Positions 19,827 to 29,197 of a stretch of 64,000 nt of DNA are shown piece after piece. How positions within the stretch are numbered: the first letter of the stretch is position 1; the number at the start of each line of letters is the position of its first letter. A program made the translations under genes and the position numbers. The DNA is from Lampropedia aestuarii (lineage in GTDB: Bacteria > Pseudomonadota > Gammaproteobacteria > Burkholderiales > Burkholderiaceae_C), in the NCBI RefSeq assembly GCF_004803635.1, contig NZ_SSWX01000001.1, forward strand, positions 124,001 through 188,000, written 5' to 3'. Under the pieces are notes generated by a model. The model saw nothing but the letters and a program-made list of their open reading frames with translations, searched no databases and had not been told where the DNA came from.

Positions 19827-20942
19827 ATGACACTGTCCCTCCATGCGATCACCCCTGTTCCCGAGCTCGGCGTACTGCATTGCGCTGGGCCCGATACGCT
19901 GACATTCCTGCAAGGCCAGCTCAGCAATGACTTTGCCCTGATGCGCCACAACCAGGCGCGCTTGGCCGCCTTCCTCAGTGCCAAGGGGCGCATGCAAGCG
20001 AGCTTTATCGCCGTGCGTTACGGCCCACACGACGTGCTGCTGCTTGCCCACACAAGCATTTTGGCCGCAGTTCAAAAACGCTTGTCGATGTTTGTGCTGC
20101 GTGCCAAAGTCAAAATCACCGATGCCAGCGCCCAATGGCAGTTGCATGGCGCCCTTGGGAATGCGGCGCTCAGCACGCTGCAAGCCCTGCAAGACAGCGC
20201 CTTGGAGTCTGCACCTGTGCCCTGGCAATGCGTCAGCAACGGCGATGCGCAAGCAGGACTGCCAAGTCCAGAAGCAGGCGCAGACGCCACTCAGGCACAC
20301 GCCCCGAGCTGGGCGGTTGCGCTCTACCCAGCAGCTGGTCTGCCACGGGCTTTGCTGATTCAGCCCCAAGGAGCTGCATTGCCCGAAGCCGTGGCCGCTT
20401 TGGCCGATCCAGCACAAGCGGCCGAGCGCGCGCAGCAATGGGCCTGGTCTGAGGTGGCAGCGGGCATTGCCACCATCAGCGCGCCAGTGGTGGATCTGTT
20501 TGTGCCGCAAATGCTCAACTACGAGTCCGTCGGCGGGGTGAACTTCAAAAAAGGCTGCTACCCCGGCCAGGAAGTCGTCGCACGCAGCCAATTTCGCGGA
20601 GCGATCAAACGTCGTGCTTTTCTGGCCCACGGCCAAGCCGTGAACCTGCCCAAAGCGGGTGATGAAATCTACAGTGCCGATGATTTGGAGCAGCCTTGCG
20701 GCACGGTCGCTCAGGTGGCACTGAGCGCCAGCACCCTGCCCCATCCAACAGAAGCAAACAAGCCACAGGCCTTTGATGCGATTGTGTCAATCAAAACCGA
20801 TGCCGCCGAACAAGCCCTGTTGATCCGCAGCGCAGTGGCTGCCAGTGATGCGGAAGCCCCATCAGAGCGCCTTGAGCCAGCCAACCCAGACATTCCAGTG
20901 CGCCTGAGCAAGGCCCCCTATCCCATTCTTGAAGATCTTTGA
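19827..20942 (+). CDS. ygfZ: Folate-dependent Fe-S cluster repair protein YgfZ/GcvT-like
   Basis: YgfZ is a tetrahydrofolate-binding protein that supports synthesis or repair of certain Fe-S enzymes. The 371-residue protein has the N-terminal LQGQLSNDF segment typical of the family and the signature KGCYPGQE with the essential Cys at residue 244. ATG 19827 was chosen because family homology begins there; the same frame is open upstream through the CAGTTG array, which would add an (Ala-Val)n leader from a TTG without a ribosome site. No clear ribosome site precedes 19827 either. It is divergent from mltG. Confidence 0.93.
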   Translation: MTLSLHAITPVPELGVLHCAGPDTLTFLQGQLSNDFALMRHNQARLAAFLSAKGRMQASFIAVRYGPHDVLLLAHTSILAAVQKRLSMFVLRAKVKITDASAQWQLHGALGNAALSTLQALQDSALESAPVPWQCVSNGDAQAGLPSPEAGADATQAHAPSWAVALYPAAGLPRALLIQPQGAALPEAVAALADPAQAAERAQQWAWSEVAAGIATISAPVVDLFVPQMLNYESVGGVNFKKGCYPGQEVVARSQFRGAIKRRAFLAHGQAVNLPKAGDEIYSADDLEQPCGTVAQVALSASTLPHPTEANKPQAFDAIVSIKTDAAEQALLIRSAVAASDAEAPSERLEPANPDIPVRLSKAPYPILEDL

Positions 20943-21004
20943 GCCGACTGCGTGCTGGGACTGAAGGTTTTAAAAACACTCAAAAGCACTCTGCACGCAT
21001 CTTG

Positions 21005-21853
21005 CTAGGCCTGATTTTTCAGCACATGGAGCTTCTGCGCCACTTCACTGGCATCAGTGGCTTCACGCGAGAAGTCCAGATACGCCTGAAAATCGGCAAT
21101 CGCCTCTTGTGTGCGGCCTAAGGCCTCATAAGCGAGGCCGCGGTCACGCCGCTCCAGCCAGTCCTGGGGCTGCACCACGACCAGACGCTCCATCACCGCC
21201 AACTGCCTGCCCGCATCCTGCTGCACACGGAAAATTTCCTTGAGGTTGCGCAGCATGCGCGTGATGATTTCGCGTGAGGACGCGCTTTGCAGAAACAGCC
21301 CCAGCGGCATGGTTTCCTCGTTGTAGAGCGTCAGCCGCGGAATTTGCGCTTGCAACTGGTGGGTCAGTTCATGGCTGGAAAATGACTTGCCTGTCAGCGG
21401 GTCCAAAATCACCTGGCCTTGGGAGAGCAAGACCTTGAGCATGAAATGCCCAGGAAACGACACGCCATATGCATCCAGGCCAATGCTGCGCGCAAGATCC
21501 AACCACAGCACGCCAATGGAGATCGGAATGCCACGCCGCGATTGCAGCACATGGTGCAAATAGCTGTTGTCCGGATCGTAGTAGTCGTTGCTGTTGAGGC
21601 TAAAGCCCAACTCACCATAAAAAAACTGGTTGAGCTGGTGAATGCGCTCTAGCGCCGTGCCCTGCTGCGCATTGCGTTTGCGCAAGCGCGCCTGCATATT
21701 GTCAATCACAGACAGCGTCTGCTCTAAATCCAGCTCGGGGTATTCATCTTGTGCCAAGCTGATAGCGGCCTCCATCAAAGGCAATTCGGCATCGGATTGC
21801 ACGAGGCTTGCAAAATACTCTAGCGGTGTGGGAGGCTGCAAATTCAAAAGCAT
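21005..21853 (-). CDS. SirB1-family protein with transglutaminase-like fold and TPR tail
   Basis: The 282-residue protein belongs to the SirB1/YchA family: a transglutaminase-like domain (about residues 40-180) with RRGIPISIGVLWLDLARSIGLDAYGVSFPGHFML in pieces across residues 105-140, followed by tetratricopeptide helices (about 195-270). In this family the catalytic Cys of true transglutaminases is usually not preserved, and the cellular role is unknown. It is convergent with ygfZ and lies 147 bases downstream of murJ on the same strand. Confidence 0.88.
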   Translation of the reverse strand: MLLNLQPPTPLEYFASLVQSDAELPLMEAAISLAQDEYPELDLEQTLSVIDNMQARLRKRNAQQGTALERIHQLNQFFYGELGFSLNSNDYYDPDNSYLHHVLQSRRGIPISIGVLWLDLARSIGLDAYGVSFPGHFMLKVLLSQGQVILDPLTGKSFSSHELTHQLQAQIPRLTLYNEETMPLGLFLQSASSREIITRMLRNLKEIFRVQQDAGRQLAVMERLVVVQPQDWLERRDRGLAYEALGRTQEAIADFQAYLDFSREATDASEVAQKLHVLKNQA

Positions 21854-22000
21854 CAGAACACGGTCAGGTCAAGAAGTTGGTTGGACACTCTATGCTGAAC
21901 AGCGCAAAGCCAACGCCCTGCGATGAAACCATTGCATCTCAGTGTAGCAATAAAGCCAGCACTGCGCTGAGTTTCCAGGGCCTGGAAAGCCCGCCCCCAT

Positions 22001-23581
22001 TCAGCCCAAGCGGCGTGAAGATCTCAGCAATCCCTTCAAATCAAAACGCGTGGCCCACAGCACGCCGAAATACACCACCGCTGAGGCGCACAGCATCCAG
22101 GCCAAGTGGCCAAGGCGCAGCCAGGGGGTGGCGCGCAAACCCACCCAATCCACCGCCTGCGAAGCCCACCACAAGAAAATTGCCAGCGCAACCACGCCCG
22201 CCAAAACCTGAAAGCCAAAGCGCCACCAACCGGGACTGGGCACAAAAGCACCACGGCGCATCAGGCCCAGCAACAGCCACAGGGCATTGAGCAAGGCGCC
22301 CAAGCCGATCGACAAGGCCAGCCCGGCATGGCCAATCCATGGCACCAGCACGGCATTCAAGAGCTGGGTAAACACCAGCACCGCCACCGCGATCTTCACT
22401 GGTGTGCGCATGTCTTGGCTGGCGTAATAACCAGGCGCCAGCACTTTGATCGCAACCAAGCCCAACAGGCCCACCCCATACCCCATCAAGGCCAGCGCGA
22501 TCTGATTCACATCCGAATCGCGCAGGGCGCCGTAATGGAACAAGCTGGCCACCAAGGGTTTGGCAAACAGCAATAAGCCGACCGCGCAAGGCAAGGCCAG
22601 CACAAACACCATGCGCAGGCCCCAGTCCAGCATCGCCGAATATTGAGGCCCATCTTGCGCGGCCTTGGCGGCGGCCAAATACGGCGTCAGTACCACGCCC
22701 AAAGCCACACCTAACAAGGCCGTTGGGAACTCCATCAAACGGTCGGCATAAAACAGCCAGGTCACGCTGCCAGCCTGCAAATACGAGGCGATCTGGGTAT
22801 TGATCATCAAGGAGATTTGCGCCACCCCAACCCCCAGCAAGGCCGGCGCCATCAAGGCCAAAATGCGGCGCACACCGCTGTCACGCCAAGCAGCGCGAAT
22901 GCTGCCAGGTCGCATGCCCAAGCGCGGCAACAAACCCAAGCGCTTGAGTGCCGGAATTTGCACCAGCAGCTGCAATACACCACCAGCCATCACACCTGCA
23001 GCCATCGCAAAAATCGGCTCAATGCCACGCCGCTCAAACCAAGGGCTGAGCAACAACGCAGCGGCGATCATGCTGAGATTGAGCAAAATCGGCGTGGCGG
23101 CAGGCACCGCATAACGCCGCCAGGTATTCAACACCCCAGCTGCCAACGCCACCAGCGACATGCAGCCGATGTAGGGAAACATCCAGCGCGTCATGGTCAC
23201 GGCTGCATCAAACGAGCCCGCATCCTGTCTTAAACCACTGGCCAGCAGCCACACCAGCACGGGCGCAAACAGCACCCCCAAAATACTAAAGAGCAGCAAC
23301 GTCCAGGCGAGCACGGTCGCCACGTGGTCGATCAATTGCAGCGTGGCCTTATCACCATCGACGGTGCGCGAGCTGGCCAACACGGGTACAAAGGCCTGGC
23401 TGAATGCCCCTTCGGCAAACAAACGCCGAAACAAATTGGGGATGCGAAAAGCGACGTTGAAAGCATCGGTCAAGGCATTCGCACCAAAGATGGCCGCCAT
23501 CAACAAATCACGCGCCAGCCCGGTGAAACGCGACACCAAGGTCAATAAGGAAACGGTAGAGGCTGCTTTAAAAAGAGACAC
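22001..23581 (-). CDS. murJ: Lipid II flippase MurJ
   Basis: MurJ moves the peptidoglycan precursor lipid II across the inner membrane. The 526-residue protein has the family N-terminus (STVSLLTLVSRFTGLARD, then FRIPNLFRRLFAEGAFSQAFVPV in segments) and about 14 membrane helices with the expected small charged residues inside helices. ATG 23581 gives the standard start. Immediately upstream on the same strand there is a run of 180 bases without a recognised gene. In many betaproteobacteria murJ and rpsT are divergent neighbours; rpsT is not seen here. Confidence 0.96.
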   Translation of the reverse strand: MSLFKAASTVSLLTLVSRFTGLARDLLMAAIFGANALTDAFNVAFRIPNLFRRLFAEGAFSQAFVPVLASSRTVDGDKATLQLIDHVATVLAWTLLLFSILGVLFAPVLVWLLASGLRQDAGSFDAAVTMTRWMFPYIGCMSLVALAAGVLNTWRRYAVPAATPILLNLSMIAAALLLSPWFERRGIEPIFAMAAGVMAGGVLQLLVQIPALKRLGLLPRLGMRPGSIRAAWRDSGVRRILALMAPALLGVGVAQISLMINTQIASYLQAGSVTWLFYADRLMEFPTALLGVALGVVLTPYLAAAKAAQDGPQYSAMLDWGLRMVFVLALPCAVGLLLFAKPLVASLFHYGALRDSDVNQIALALMGYGVGLLGLVAIKVLAPGYYASQDMRTPVKIAVAVLVFTQLLNAVLVPWIGHAGLALSIGLGALLNALWLLLGLMRRGAFVPSPGWWRFGFQVLAGVVALAIFLWWASQAVDWVGLRATPWLRLGHLAWMLCASAVVYFGVLWATRFDLKGLLRSSRRLG

Positions 23582-23761
23582 ACACTTTTCGCCTGTTCAG
23601 GCGCCATCAGCGACACACACAAGAATATGGAAGTGCGCTGCGCAGCACGCCTGCACAGGCCAAGCACAGCTTTCCAATACGGCCTGCCATTGTAGGGGCC
23701 GCACCCTGCATCAGACTGTATGGGATGTAAGCAGAGCCATGCAGCTCTCACCTCAAAGCGA

Positions 23762-24556
23762 TCACGCCCAGGTAGCGGCACTGGCATGCAGGCAAATGGC
23801 CGCTGCAGTCGCCACATTCAAGGACTCTTGCCCACCAGGCTGGGCAATCCGCACTGGTGTATGGGGCAGCGCACTCAAGGCTTCGCTCACGCCCTGCCCT
23901 TCATGGCCCATCACCCACGCACACGGCCAAGGCAAATCCGCCTTGTGCACATAAGCGCCATCATGGGAGCTGGTAATCAACAGCGGCACGGCCAAGGCCG
24001 CGACATCGCCATGCGTCGCCTGCTCGACCAAACCCAATCCGAAATGGGCCCCCATGCCAGCGCGCAGCACCTTGGGCGACCACAGCGCAGCCGTGCCCTG
24101 CAAGGCCACAATTTGCTTGAAGCCAAACGCGGCTGCACAGCGCAAAATCGCCCCCACATTGCCAGCGTCTTGCAGGCGGTCTAACACCACGGTGGCAACG
24201 CCGGCCTGCAATTGGTCAGGCACATCCGTGCGTGCCACCACATAGGCCAGGCCAGCCGCACTTTCCAGTCCGCTCACATGGGCAAACAGGGAGTCTTCCA
24301 ACACCACCACCGCCAAGCGCCCATCGCCGCGCCCGCCAGATACGGCAGCTGGCCACCAGCGCTCCAGCTCCTGTGCATCCCAGCGCGATTGCGACAGCAC
24401 CAAGGTGTGTACGGCCAAACCAGCCTGCTGCGCGGCGCTGCACAAATGCTCACCTTCGAGCCAAATCTGCCCCAGCTTGCGATACGCATGCGACTCCTGC
24501 GCCAAACGGCGCCATGCCTTGACTTGGGCATTCTCACGGGAAGTGATGGAGGTCAT
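23762..24556 (-). CDS. SpoU/TrmH-family RNA 2'-O-methyltransferase
   Basis: This is a knotted-fold (SPOUT) methyltransferase that should modify a ribose of rRNA or tRNA. The N-terminal substrate-binding part (ITSRENAQVKAWRRLAQ near residue 3) is typical of TrmH/RlmB-like enzymes. The SPOUT motifs are visible as LQDAGNVGAILRCAAAFG (motif 1), VMGHEGQGVS (motif 2) and IAQPGGQESLNVATAAA (motif 3). The start is uncertain: ATG 24556 gives the family-like MTSITSREN, and ATG 24574 six codons upstream is also possible. The RNA target is not known. Confidence 0.88.
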   Translation of the reverse strand: MTSITSRENAQVKAWRRLAQESHAYRKLGQIWLEGEHLCSAAQQAGLAVHTLVLSQSRWDAQELERWWPAAVSGGRGDGRLAVVVLEDSLFAHVSGLESAAGLAYVVARTDVPDQLQAGVATVVLDRLQDAGNVGAILRCAAAFGFKQIVALQGTAALWSPKVLRAGMGAHFGLGLVEQATHGDVAALAVPLLITSSHDGAYVHKADLPWPCAWVMGHEGQGVSEALSALPHTPVRIAQPGGQESLNVATAAAICLHASAATWA

Positions 24557-24574
24557 ATGAAAAGGAAAAGTCAT

Positions 24575-25059
24575 CGCGTGCGCTACCCCAAATAAAACGG
24601 CAAAACACACCCAGTACGGGTCTGCAATCAAAAAACATCGGCAAATGCTAGCGGCAGCCCATGCAATGCTACGCCGCTGCCAGCCTGCGCTGCCAAAAAA
24701 ACTGGATGGCGGCACTCCACCCTTTGGGATTGAAAGTCCGTTGCACACCAGCCAGCCTCAAGCGGCCAAGGCGCCATTGTGTCATGCCGACTGCCGCCAA
24801 CACCACCTCCATCCAACGACTTTGGCCGCGCACCACTTGCCCCATGCATCTGCATGGTGGCCGCTGGTTTGACTGGAGCAGGCCTTGCCCAAACAATGCG
24901 CTCACAAACCACATACAGCACATACAGCGCACAGTTGGCTGTCCTTGACAGGCTTGCAAACAGGCGCCTCCATTGAACAATCAAAAAAATGGCAGTTTTT
25001 TTACCATTTCTCGCGAGTTTCCAATTCGGCCTCTGAAAACGGGTTACACTAACGTCTTT
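24575..25059. other. Intergenic region before tRNA-Met
   Basis: No gene is supported in these 485 bases. A small inverted repeat (AAATGG and CCATTT around an A/T-rich spacer, 24988-25010) lies about 50 bases upstream of the tRNA. The sequence must include the tRNA promoter; TACACT at 25045 is a possible -10. Confidence 0.5.
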
Positions 25060-25136
25060 GGCGCATTAGCTCAGCTGGTTAGAGCGACGGAATCATAATC
25101 CGCAGGTCCCCTGTTCGAATCAGGGATGCGCCACCA
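25060..25136 (+). tRNA. tRNA-Met, elongator (anticodon CAT)
   Basis: A 77-base cloverleaf with encoded CCA: acceptor GGCGCAT/ATGCGCC, D-loop AGCTCAGCTGGTTAGAGC, anticodon loop ATCATAA and T-loop GTTCGAATC. The acceptor begins with a normal G1-C72 pair, so it is not the initiator. The top pair of the anticodon stem is A27-C43 rather than a Watson-Crick pair. Confidence 0.95.
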
Positions 25137-25144
25137 AAAATCGC

Positions 25145-25180
25145 AAACCCTTAGTGAGCAATCACTAAGGGTTTTTTTTC
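25145..25180 (+). terminator. Intrinsic terminator of tRNA-Met
   Basis: A perfect 13-base stem starting AAACCCTTAGTGA with a four-base loop is followed by eight T residues, nine bases after the tRNA. Confidence 0.93.
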
Positions 25181-25608
25181 GCCGCAGCACTGCGCCAGTC
25201 TTTCACCAGACGACGCTTGTGTTTATCTTCCAGCAATGCAACGAGCGCATGCTACATCGCATGAGCCAATCAAGCCATTGAGGCCGCAAGCCTCTTGCCG
25301 GCGCTGCCGGGCACGCGCTCCTCCCATGGGCGTTGGCTTGCGCAATGCATTTGCCGCTTATAAGCACTGTGGCGTGTACCACTACATAAGAATGGCCAAT
25401 GGCATATGCGAGCGCCAATACGCAAACAACATGCATCAAAGCCAAATTTGTACTGAGCGCCACGCAGCAAGCGCATTGATTAGTGCAATACTGGCATGTT
25501 AAAGGCGTTGGTACGCGCATCCGAGTTTGATGCTGATGTGCACTGACCCATCATGACAAGACACACAAAGCGCTTATTGGGCGCCATTCATTCAAGCATT
25601 GCATCTCC
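25181..25608. other. Intergenic region before phosphofructokinase
   Basis: No gene or RNA is recognised in these 428 bases. It should contain the promoter of the downstream phosphofructokinase gene, but no strong elements stand out. Confidence 0.5.
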
Positions 25609-26721
25609 ATGTCTGACTCTTCTTCTTTGCATATCGGCATTCTGACCGGCGGCGGTGATTGCCCCGGCCTTAATGCGGTCATTCGCGCCGTCACGCTCAG
25701 CCTGATCCACCACACTGGCGCACGCGTGACAGGCATCCGAAAAGGCTTTTATGGCTTGATTGCACGCCAGGTGTGCACATTGACCGCAGACACCGTCGAC
25801 GCTATCTTGCACGAGGGCGGCACCATTCTTGGTGCGCACAACAGCGCCAATCCTTTTCGCTGGACTGCACAGGCCGATGTGCCCGCCCAAGATGTCTCAC
25901 ACGAGGTGCTGGCCTACGCCCGCGAATTGGGTCTGGATGCGCTGATCGTCGTCGGTGGTGATGGCACGATGGCGATTGCCAACCGCATCCACCAGCTGGG
26001 ACTGCCGGTCGTTGGAGTACCCAAAACGATTGACAACGATTTGATGCATACCGAGCGCACCTTTGGCTTTGACAGCGCGGTCGCGATTGTGGCTGAGAGT
26101 TTGCAGCGCATTGCAACCACCGCCCGCAGCCATGGCCGCGTCATGGTGGTGGAGACCATGGGCCGCTATGCTGGCTGGATTGCCCTGGCTGGTGGTCTGG
26201 CTGGCGGCGCGCACGCGATTGTGTTGCCGGAGTTTGCCTACTCACCCGATGCGCTTGCCCAGCTGTGCCGCCAGCGCGAGCGCCAACAAGGCTATACGGT
26301 GATTTGTGTGGCTGAAGGCGCCAAAGCCATCGATGGCGACATGGTGGTCAAAGCGCGTCTAGAGCACAGCCCCGACCCGATCCGCCTTGGCGGCGTTGGC
26401 GAATTGCTGCGCGAGCAACTGCAAAGCCGCGTGGCCAGCGAAGTGCGCAGCACCCAACTGGGCCATGTGCAACGCGGCGGCGCCCCCACCGCATTTGACG
26501 CCGCGCTTTCAACGCAATTTGGCTGGTGGGCCGCGCAACTGGTACTGCGCAAGGCCTTTGGCCAAATGGTCGTGCTGCGCAATAGCAGCTGCACCAGCGT
26601 GCCCTTGGCGGAGGTGGCAGGCAAAGTGCGCCAGGTTCCTGCGGACGACCAGTGGGTACAAACTGCGCGCAGCCTTGGCGTCCGCTTTGGCGACGAAACG
26701 CTCACCGAGGCAGCAATCTAA
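25609..26721 (+). CDS. pfkA: 6-phosphofructokinase, group III type
   Basis: This enzyme phosphorylates fructose 6-phosphate. The 370-residue protein has the donor-binding GGGDCPGLNAV (residues 14-24), GGDGT (116-120), the catalytic PKTIDND (138-144), and MGRYAGWIA. At the two donor-determining positions it has Gly119 (equivalent to E. coli Gly104, ATP-like) and Lys139 (equivalent to E. coli Gly124, where Lys is PPi-like). This Gly/Lys combination is characteristic of mixed-substrate group III enzymes, so ATP is likely but PPi cannot be excluded. The ATG has no clear ribosome site. Many Comamonadaceae lack a phosphofructokinase. Confidence 0.92.
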   Translation: MSDSSSLHIGILTGGGDCPGLNAVIRAVTLSLIHHTGARVTGIRKGFYGLIARQVCTLTADTVDAILHEGGTILGAHNSANPFRWTAQADVPAQDVSHEVLAYARELGLDALIVVGGDGTMAIANRIHQLGLPVVGVPKTIDNDLMHTERTFGFDSAVAIVAESLQRIATTARSHGRVMVVETMGRYAGWIALAGGLAGGAHAIVLPEFAYSPDALAQLCRQRERQQGYTVICVAEGAKAIDGDMVVKARLEHSPDPIRLGGVGELLREQLQSRVASEVRSTQLGHVQRGGAPTAFDAALSTQFGWWAAQLVLRKAFGQMVVLRNSSCTSVPLAEVAGKVRQVPADDQWVQTARSLGVRFGDETLTEAAI

Positions 26722-26750
26722 GAACGTGTTGATGCTCTTTTCGCAGTCGC
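26720..26750 (+). repeat. Dispersed intergenic repeat, copy A
   Basis: Overlaps the pfkA stop codon. It reads AGAACGTGTTGATGC, then TCTTTTCGCAGTCG, matching copies B and I over about 29 bases. Confidence 0.6.
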
Positions 26751-26879
26751 GTTAAAGTGCCAAAAATCCAATCACTCGAGACTGTGCTCAGCCCACAACA
26801 GCGGGTTCTGTAGAGCTTCCCAAGATGGGCATTGACAAACACACGCAGCACCTCGCACCAACCTTTTCAAGTTCGCTGT

Positions 26880-27350
26880 ATGACTCCTGCCATTCATTTA
26901 TTAAAGCAAGCCAAAGTCGCACACCAGCTGCATAGCTATACGCATGACAGCAAAACGCCATCGTATGGGCTGGAGGCGGCCGACAAGCTGCAACTGCCAC
27001 CAGCCCAGGTCTTTAAAACGCTGCTGGCCCAGACCGAGACAGCCGAACTGTTGGTCGCGATTGTGCCCGTCAGTGGCTCACTGGACCTCAAGGCGTTAGC
27101 ACAAGCCGCACACTGCAAGAAATGCGACATGGCCGATCCAACCCAAGCGCAGCGCAGCACCGGCTATTTGCTCGGTGGCATTAGCCCATTGGCCCAGAAA
27201 AAAGCCTTGCGCAGCTTCATTGACACATCCGCCGACGCCTTCGAGCGCATCTTTGTCAGCGCTGGCCGCAGAGGCCTGGAGGTGGAATTATCGCCACAGG
27301 ATTTGCGCAGACTCTGCGATGCAACACCTGCGCTGATTGCCCGTGTTTAA
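26880..27350 (+). CDS. ybaK: Cys-tRNA(Pro)/Cys-tRNA(Cys) deacylase YbaK
   Basis: YbaK hydrolyses Cys mischarged on tRNA-Pro. The 156-residue protein starts MTPAIHLLKQAKV and carries the family features VFKTLLAQT (with the catalytic Lys near residue 46), GYLLGGISPLAQKK near residue 100, and the VSAGRRGLEVELSP segment. ATG 26880 was chosen because family similarity begins there; the frame is open 16 codons upstream. It lies between two copies of the dispersed repeat. Confidence 0.93.
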   Translation: MTPAIHLLKQAKVAHQLHSYTHDSKTPSYGLEAADKLQLPPAQVFKTLLAQTETAELLVAIVPVSGSLDLKALAQAAHCKKCDMADPTQAQRSTGYLLGGISPLAQKKALRSFIDTSADAFERIFVSAGRRGLEVELSPQDLRRLCDATPALIARV

Positions 27351-27362
27351 AAAACTGGCGCC

Positions 27363-27392
27363 AGGAGCCTGCTCATCGTCTCCGGGCAGTCG
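27363..27392 (+). repeat. Dispersed intergenic repeat, copy B
   Basis: Begins 13 bases after the ybaK stop: GGAGCCTGCTCATCG, then TCTCCGGGCAGTCG. Confidence 0.6.
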
Positions 27393-27620
27393 TGCAAGGC
27401 ACAATAAAGGACCATTAAGAGGCATTAGTGCTACTACCCAAGCCCACAGACCATGGCCAGATTGGTAACGCGCTTACTGAAGGATACGTTGGCAAAGAAA
27501 CTCTGCTGGTCAGAGTGCATACAAGTCACAGACAATAGCAACATGCATGCGTGCCATTGCGTCCTGTGCACGTATGCCTGCGTCGATGATTTCATCTCTC
27601 TACACTGGAGGATTTCAACT

Positions 27621-27992
27621 ATGGCCCATTCACTCAAAGCTTCTCTCGTGGCACGCAGCGCAATAGCTGTCATGCTGGCACTAGGTGCTTACGCCGCGCA
27701 AGCACAAACCTCAGCCAACAGCATCTGCGCTGATGGCAAGCAAGACCCGGTGGCCTGCCAGCGCGAAATGGGCGCTACGCGCAATAAAGCCCCCGTTGAC
27801 CCTAACCAGGATTTTGCCAGCAACGCGCTCAAACGCTGCCAGGTTTACGCCAACGACCCTGAGGCACGCCAGTCTTGCGAAGACCGCGTGCGCAATCAAA
27901 ACACACGCCGCGATGGCAGCGTATTTGGGGGTGGCACGATTCAAGAACACCGCATCATCCAAACCTCCCCCGCGCCGCGCCCCGTACAATAA
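27621..27992 (+). CDS. Small exported protein of unknown function
   Basis: I do not recognise this 123-residue protein. It has a clear signal peptide (hydrophobic core about residues 12-25, AQAQ cleavage-like site near 27-30) and a mature part of about 93 residues with four Cys (in SICADG, VACQRE, KRCQVY and QSCEDR), which could form two disulfides. The C-terminal 25 residues are Gly/Pro/Gln-rich. The start has a good GGAGG site ten bases upstream. A longer open frame upstream is not needed. It is probably periplasmic. Confidence 0.82.
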   Translation: MAHSLKASLVARSAIAVMLALGAYAAQAQTSANSICADGKQDPVACQREMGATRNKAPVDPNQDFASNALKRCQVYANDPEARQSCEDRVRNQNTRRDGSVFGGGTIQEHRIIQTSPAPRPVQ

Positions 27993-28141
27993 AGCCATCG
28001 CGCATGGCGCATGCCTGCCGCCGCATTGAACGCATGCCCAGGCCACAGCGGCTTGCACTGCTTAAAGCCCAGCCCCTCCATGAAGGGGCTGTACCCAGCG
28101 CGCCCAACCCACCCCGTTTTGCCCAACCCACTCTCTGCTTT

Positions 28142-28324
28142 ATGGACACCAAACTGCTTGAAATTCTGGTCTGCCCCGTCACCAAAGGGCAGCTCACCTA
28201 TGACCATGCGCGCCAGGAGCTGGTCTCGCGCGCAGCACGTCTGGCTTATCCAATCCACGATGGCATCCCAATCCTGCTGGAAAACGAAGCCCGCACGCTC
28301 AGCGACGATGAACTAGCTGCTTGA
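28142..28324 (+). CDS. Trm112-family small protein (YcaR type)
   Basis: This 60-residue protein belongs to the Trm112/UPF0434 family. It has the [15 protein letters not shown]-terminus, [19 protein letters not shown] in two parts, and a single Cys of the zinc-knuckle position, so zinc binding is doubtful as in many bacterial members. It overlaps the kdsB start and is in the common ycaR-kdsB arrangement of proteobacteria. Confidence 0.92.
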   Translation: MDTKLLEILVCPVTKGQLTYDHARQELVSRAARLAYPIHDGIPILLENEARTLSDDELAA

Positions 28325-29142
28325 GTGCTGCCGTGCCAAATTCCAGCCCTTTCATCGTTCTGATTCCGGCGCGCATGAGCTCCAGCCGCCTGCCCGATAA
28401 ACCACTGGCCGAGATTAACGGCCTGCCCATGGTGATTCGGGTTGCCCACCAGGCCCAGCAAAGCCAGGCTCAATCGGTGGTGGTCGCGACCGACGATGCA
28501 CGCATTCAAACCGCCTGCGAGCAGCACGGCATTGCCTGCGTGATGACCCGCGCCGACCACCAAAGCGGCAGCGACCGTCTGGCCGAAGCGGCTGCGCAAT
28601 TGCAACTGCCGGACGAGACCATCGTTGTCAATGTACAAGGTGATGAACCATTCATTCCACCGGAGCTGATCAACGCCACGGCCCAGGTGCTGGCCCAGCA
28701 CAGCCATGCAGTGATGGGCACAGCCGCCCACCCAATCCACACGCAAGCCGATTTTCTCAATCCAAATGTGGTCAAAGTCGTGCTCAATGCCGCCCAGGAT
28801 GCGCAATACTTCAGTCGCGCACCGGTGCCCTTCTTCAGAGACCCACCGGCCACACTGTGGCAGGAGGCGGGCGCGCTAGGCCAAGCCATACCGAATGGGC
28901 AAGGCCTGCATCCGGCATTGCGGCACATCGGCATTTACAGCTACCGCGTGGGCTTTCTCAAGCAATTTCCACAGCTCAGTGCCGCCCCAACTGAGAACAA
29001 CGAATCACTGGAGCAACTGCGAGTACTCTGGCATGGCTACCGAATCGCTGTGCATTTGACGCAGGAGGCACCGCCAGCTGGAGTCGATACGCCTGAAGAC
29101 TTGCTGCGCGCTCAAGCGCATGCCCTGTCCACAGCAGCCTAA
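28321..29142 (+). CDS. kdsB: CMP-Kdo synthetase (3-deoxy-manno-octulosonate cytidylyltransferase)
   Basis: KdsB activates Kdo with CTP for lipopolysaccharide core synthesis. The 273-residue protein has [15 protein letters not shown] at the N-terminus, ATDDARI near residue 58, [12 protein letters not shown] near residue 102 and [12 protein letters not shown] near 201. The start is not certain: TTG 28321 overlaps the upstream stop, and GTG 28333 in the same frame is an alternative; neither has a good ribosome site, suggesting coupling to the upstream gene. Confidence 0.95.
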   Translation: MSAAVPNSSPFIVLIPARMSSSRLPDKPLAEINGLPMVIRVAHQAQQSQAQSVVVATDDARIQTACEQHGIACVMTRADHQSGSDRLAEAAAQLQLPDETIVVNVQGDEPFIPPELINATAQVLAQHSHAVMGTAAHPIHTQADFLNPNVVKVVLNAAQDAQYFSRAPVPFFRDPPATLWQEAGALGQAIPNGQGLHPALRHIGIYSYRVGFLKQFPQLSAAPTENNESLEQLRVLWHGYRIAVHLTQEAPPAGVDTPEDLLRAQAHALSTAA

Positions 29143-29160
29143 GATCGTAAACACGTTCTA
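29132..29160 (-). repeat. Dispersed intergenic repeat, copy C
   Basis: On the minus strand it reads AGAACGTGTTTACGATCT followed by TAGGCTGC. It begins inside the last codons and stop of kdsB; the same 18-base core occurs at 52747. Confidence 0.6.
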
Positions 29161-29197
29161 AAGCAACACCCACCAGCCACTACGCTGCAGGCTGGGT

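Noticed and set aside
19496-20744. Long open frames through and around the CAGTTG array on both strands, including one of 384 codons antisense to ygfZ
   Set aside because: They consist of simple dipeptide runs from the repeat plus antisense shadow of ygfZ, lack ribosome sites and resemble no protein.
25060-25136. Defective tRNA-Met because of the A27-C43 mismatch
   Set aside because: A mismatch at the top of the anticodon stem is tolerated, the other pairs are intact, and a strong terminator follows; I treat it as functional.
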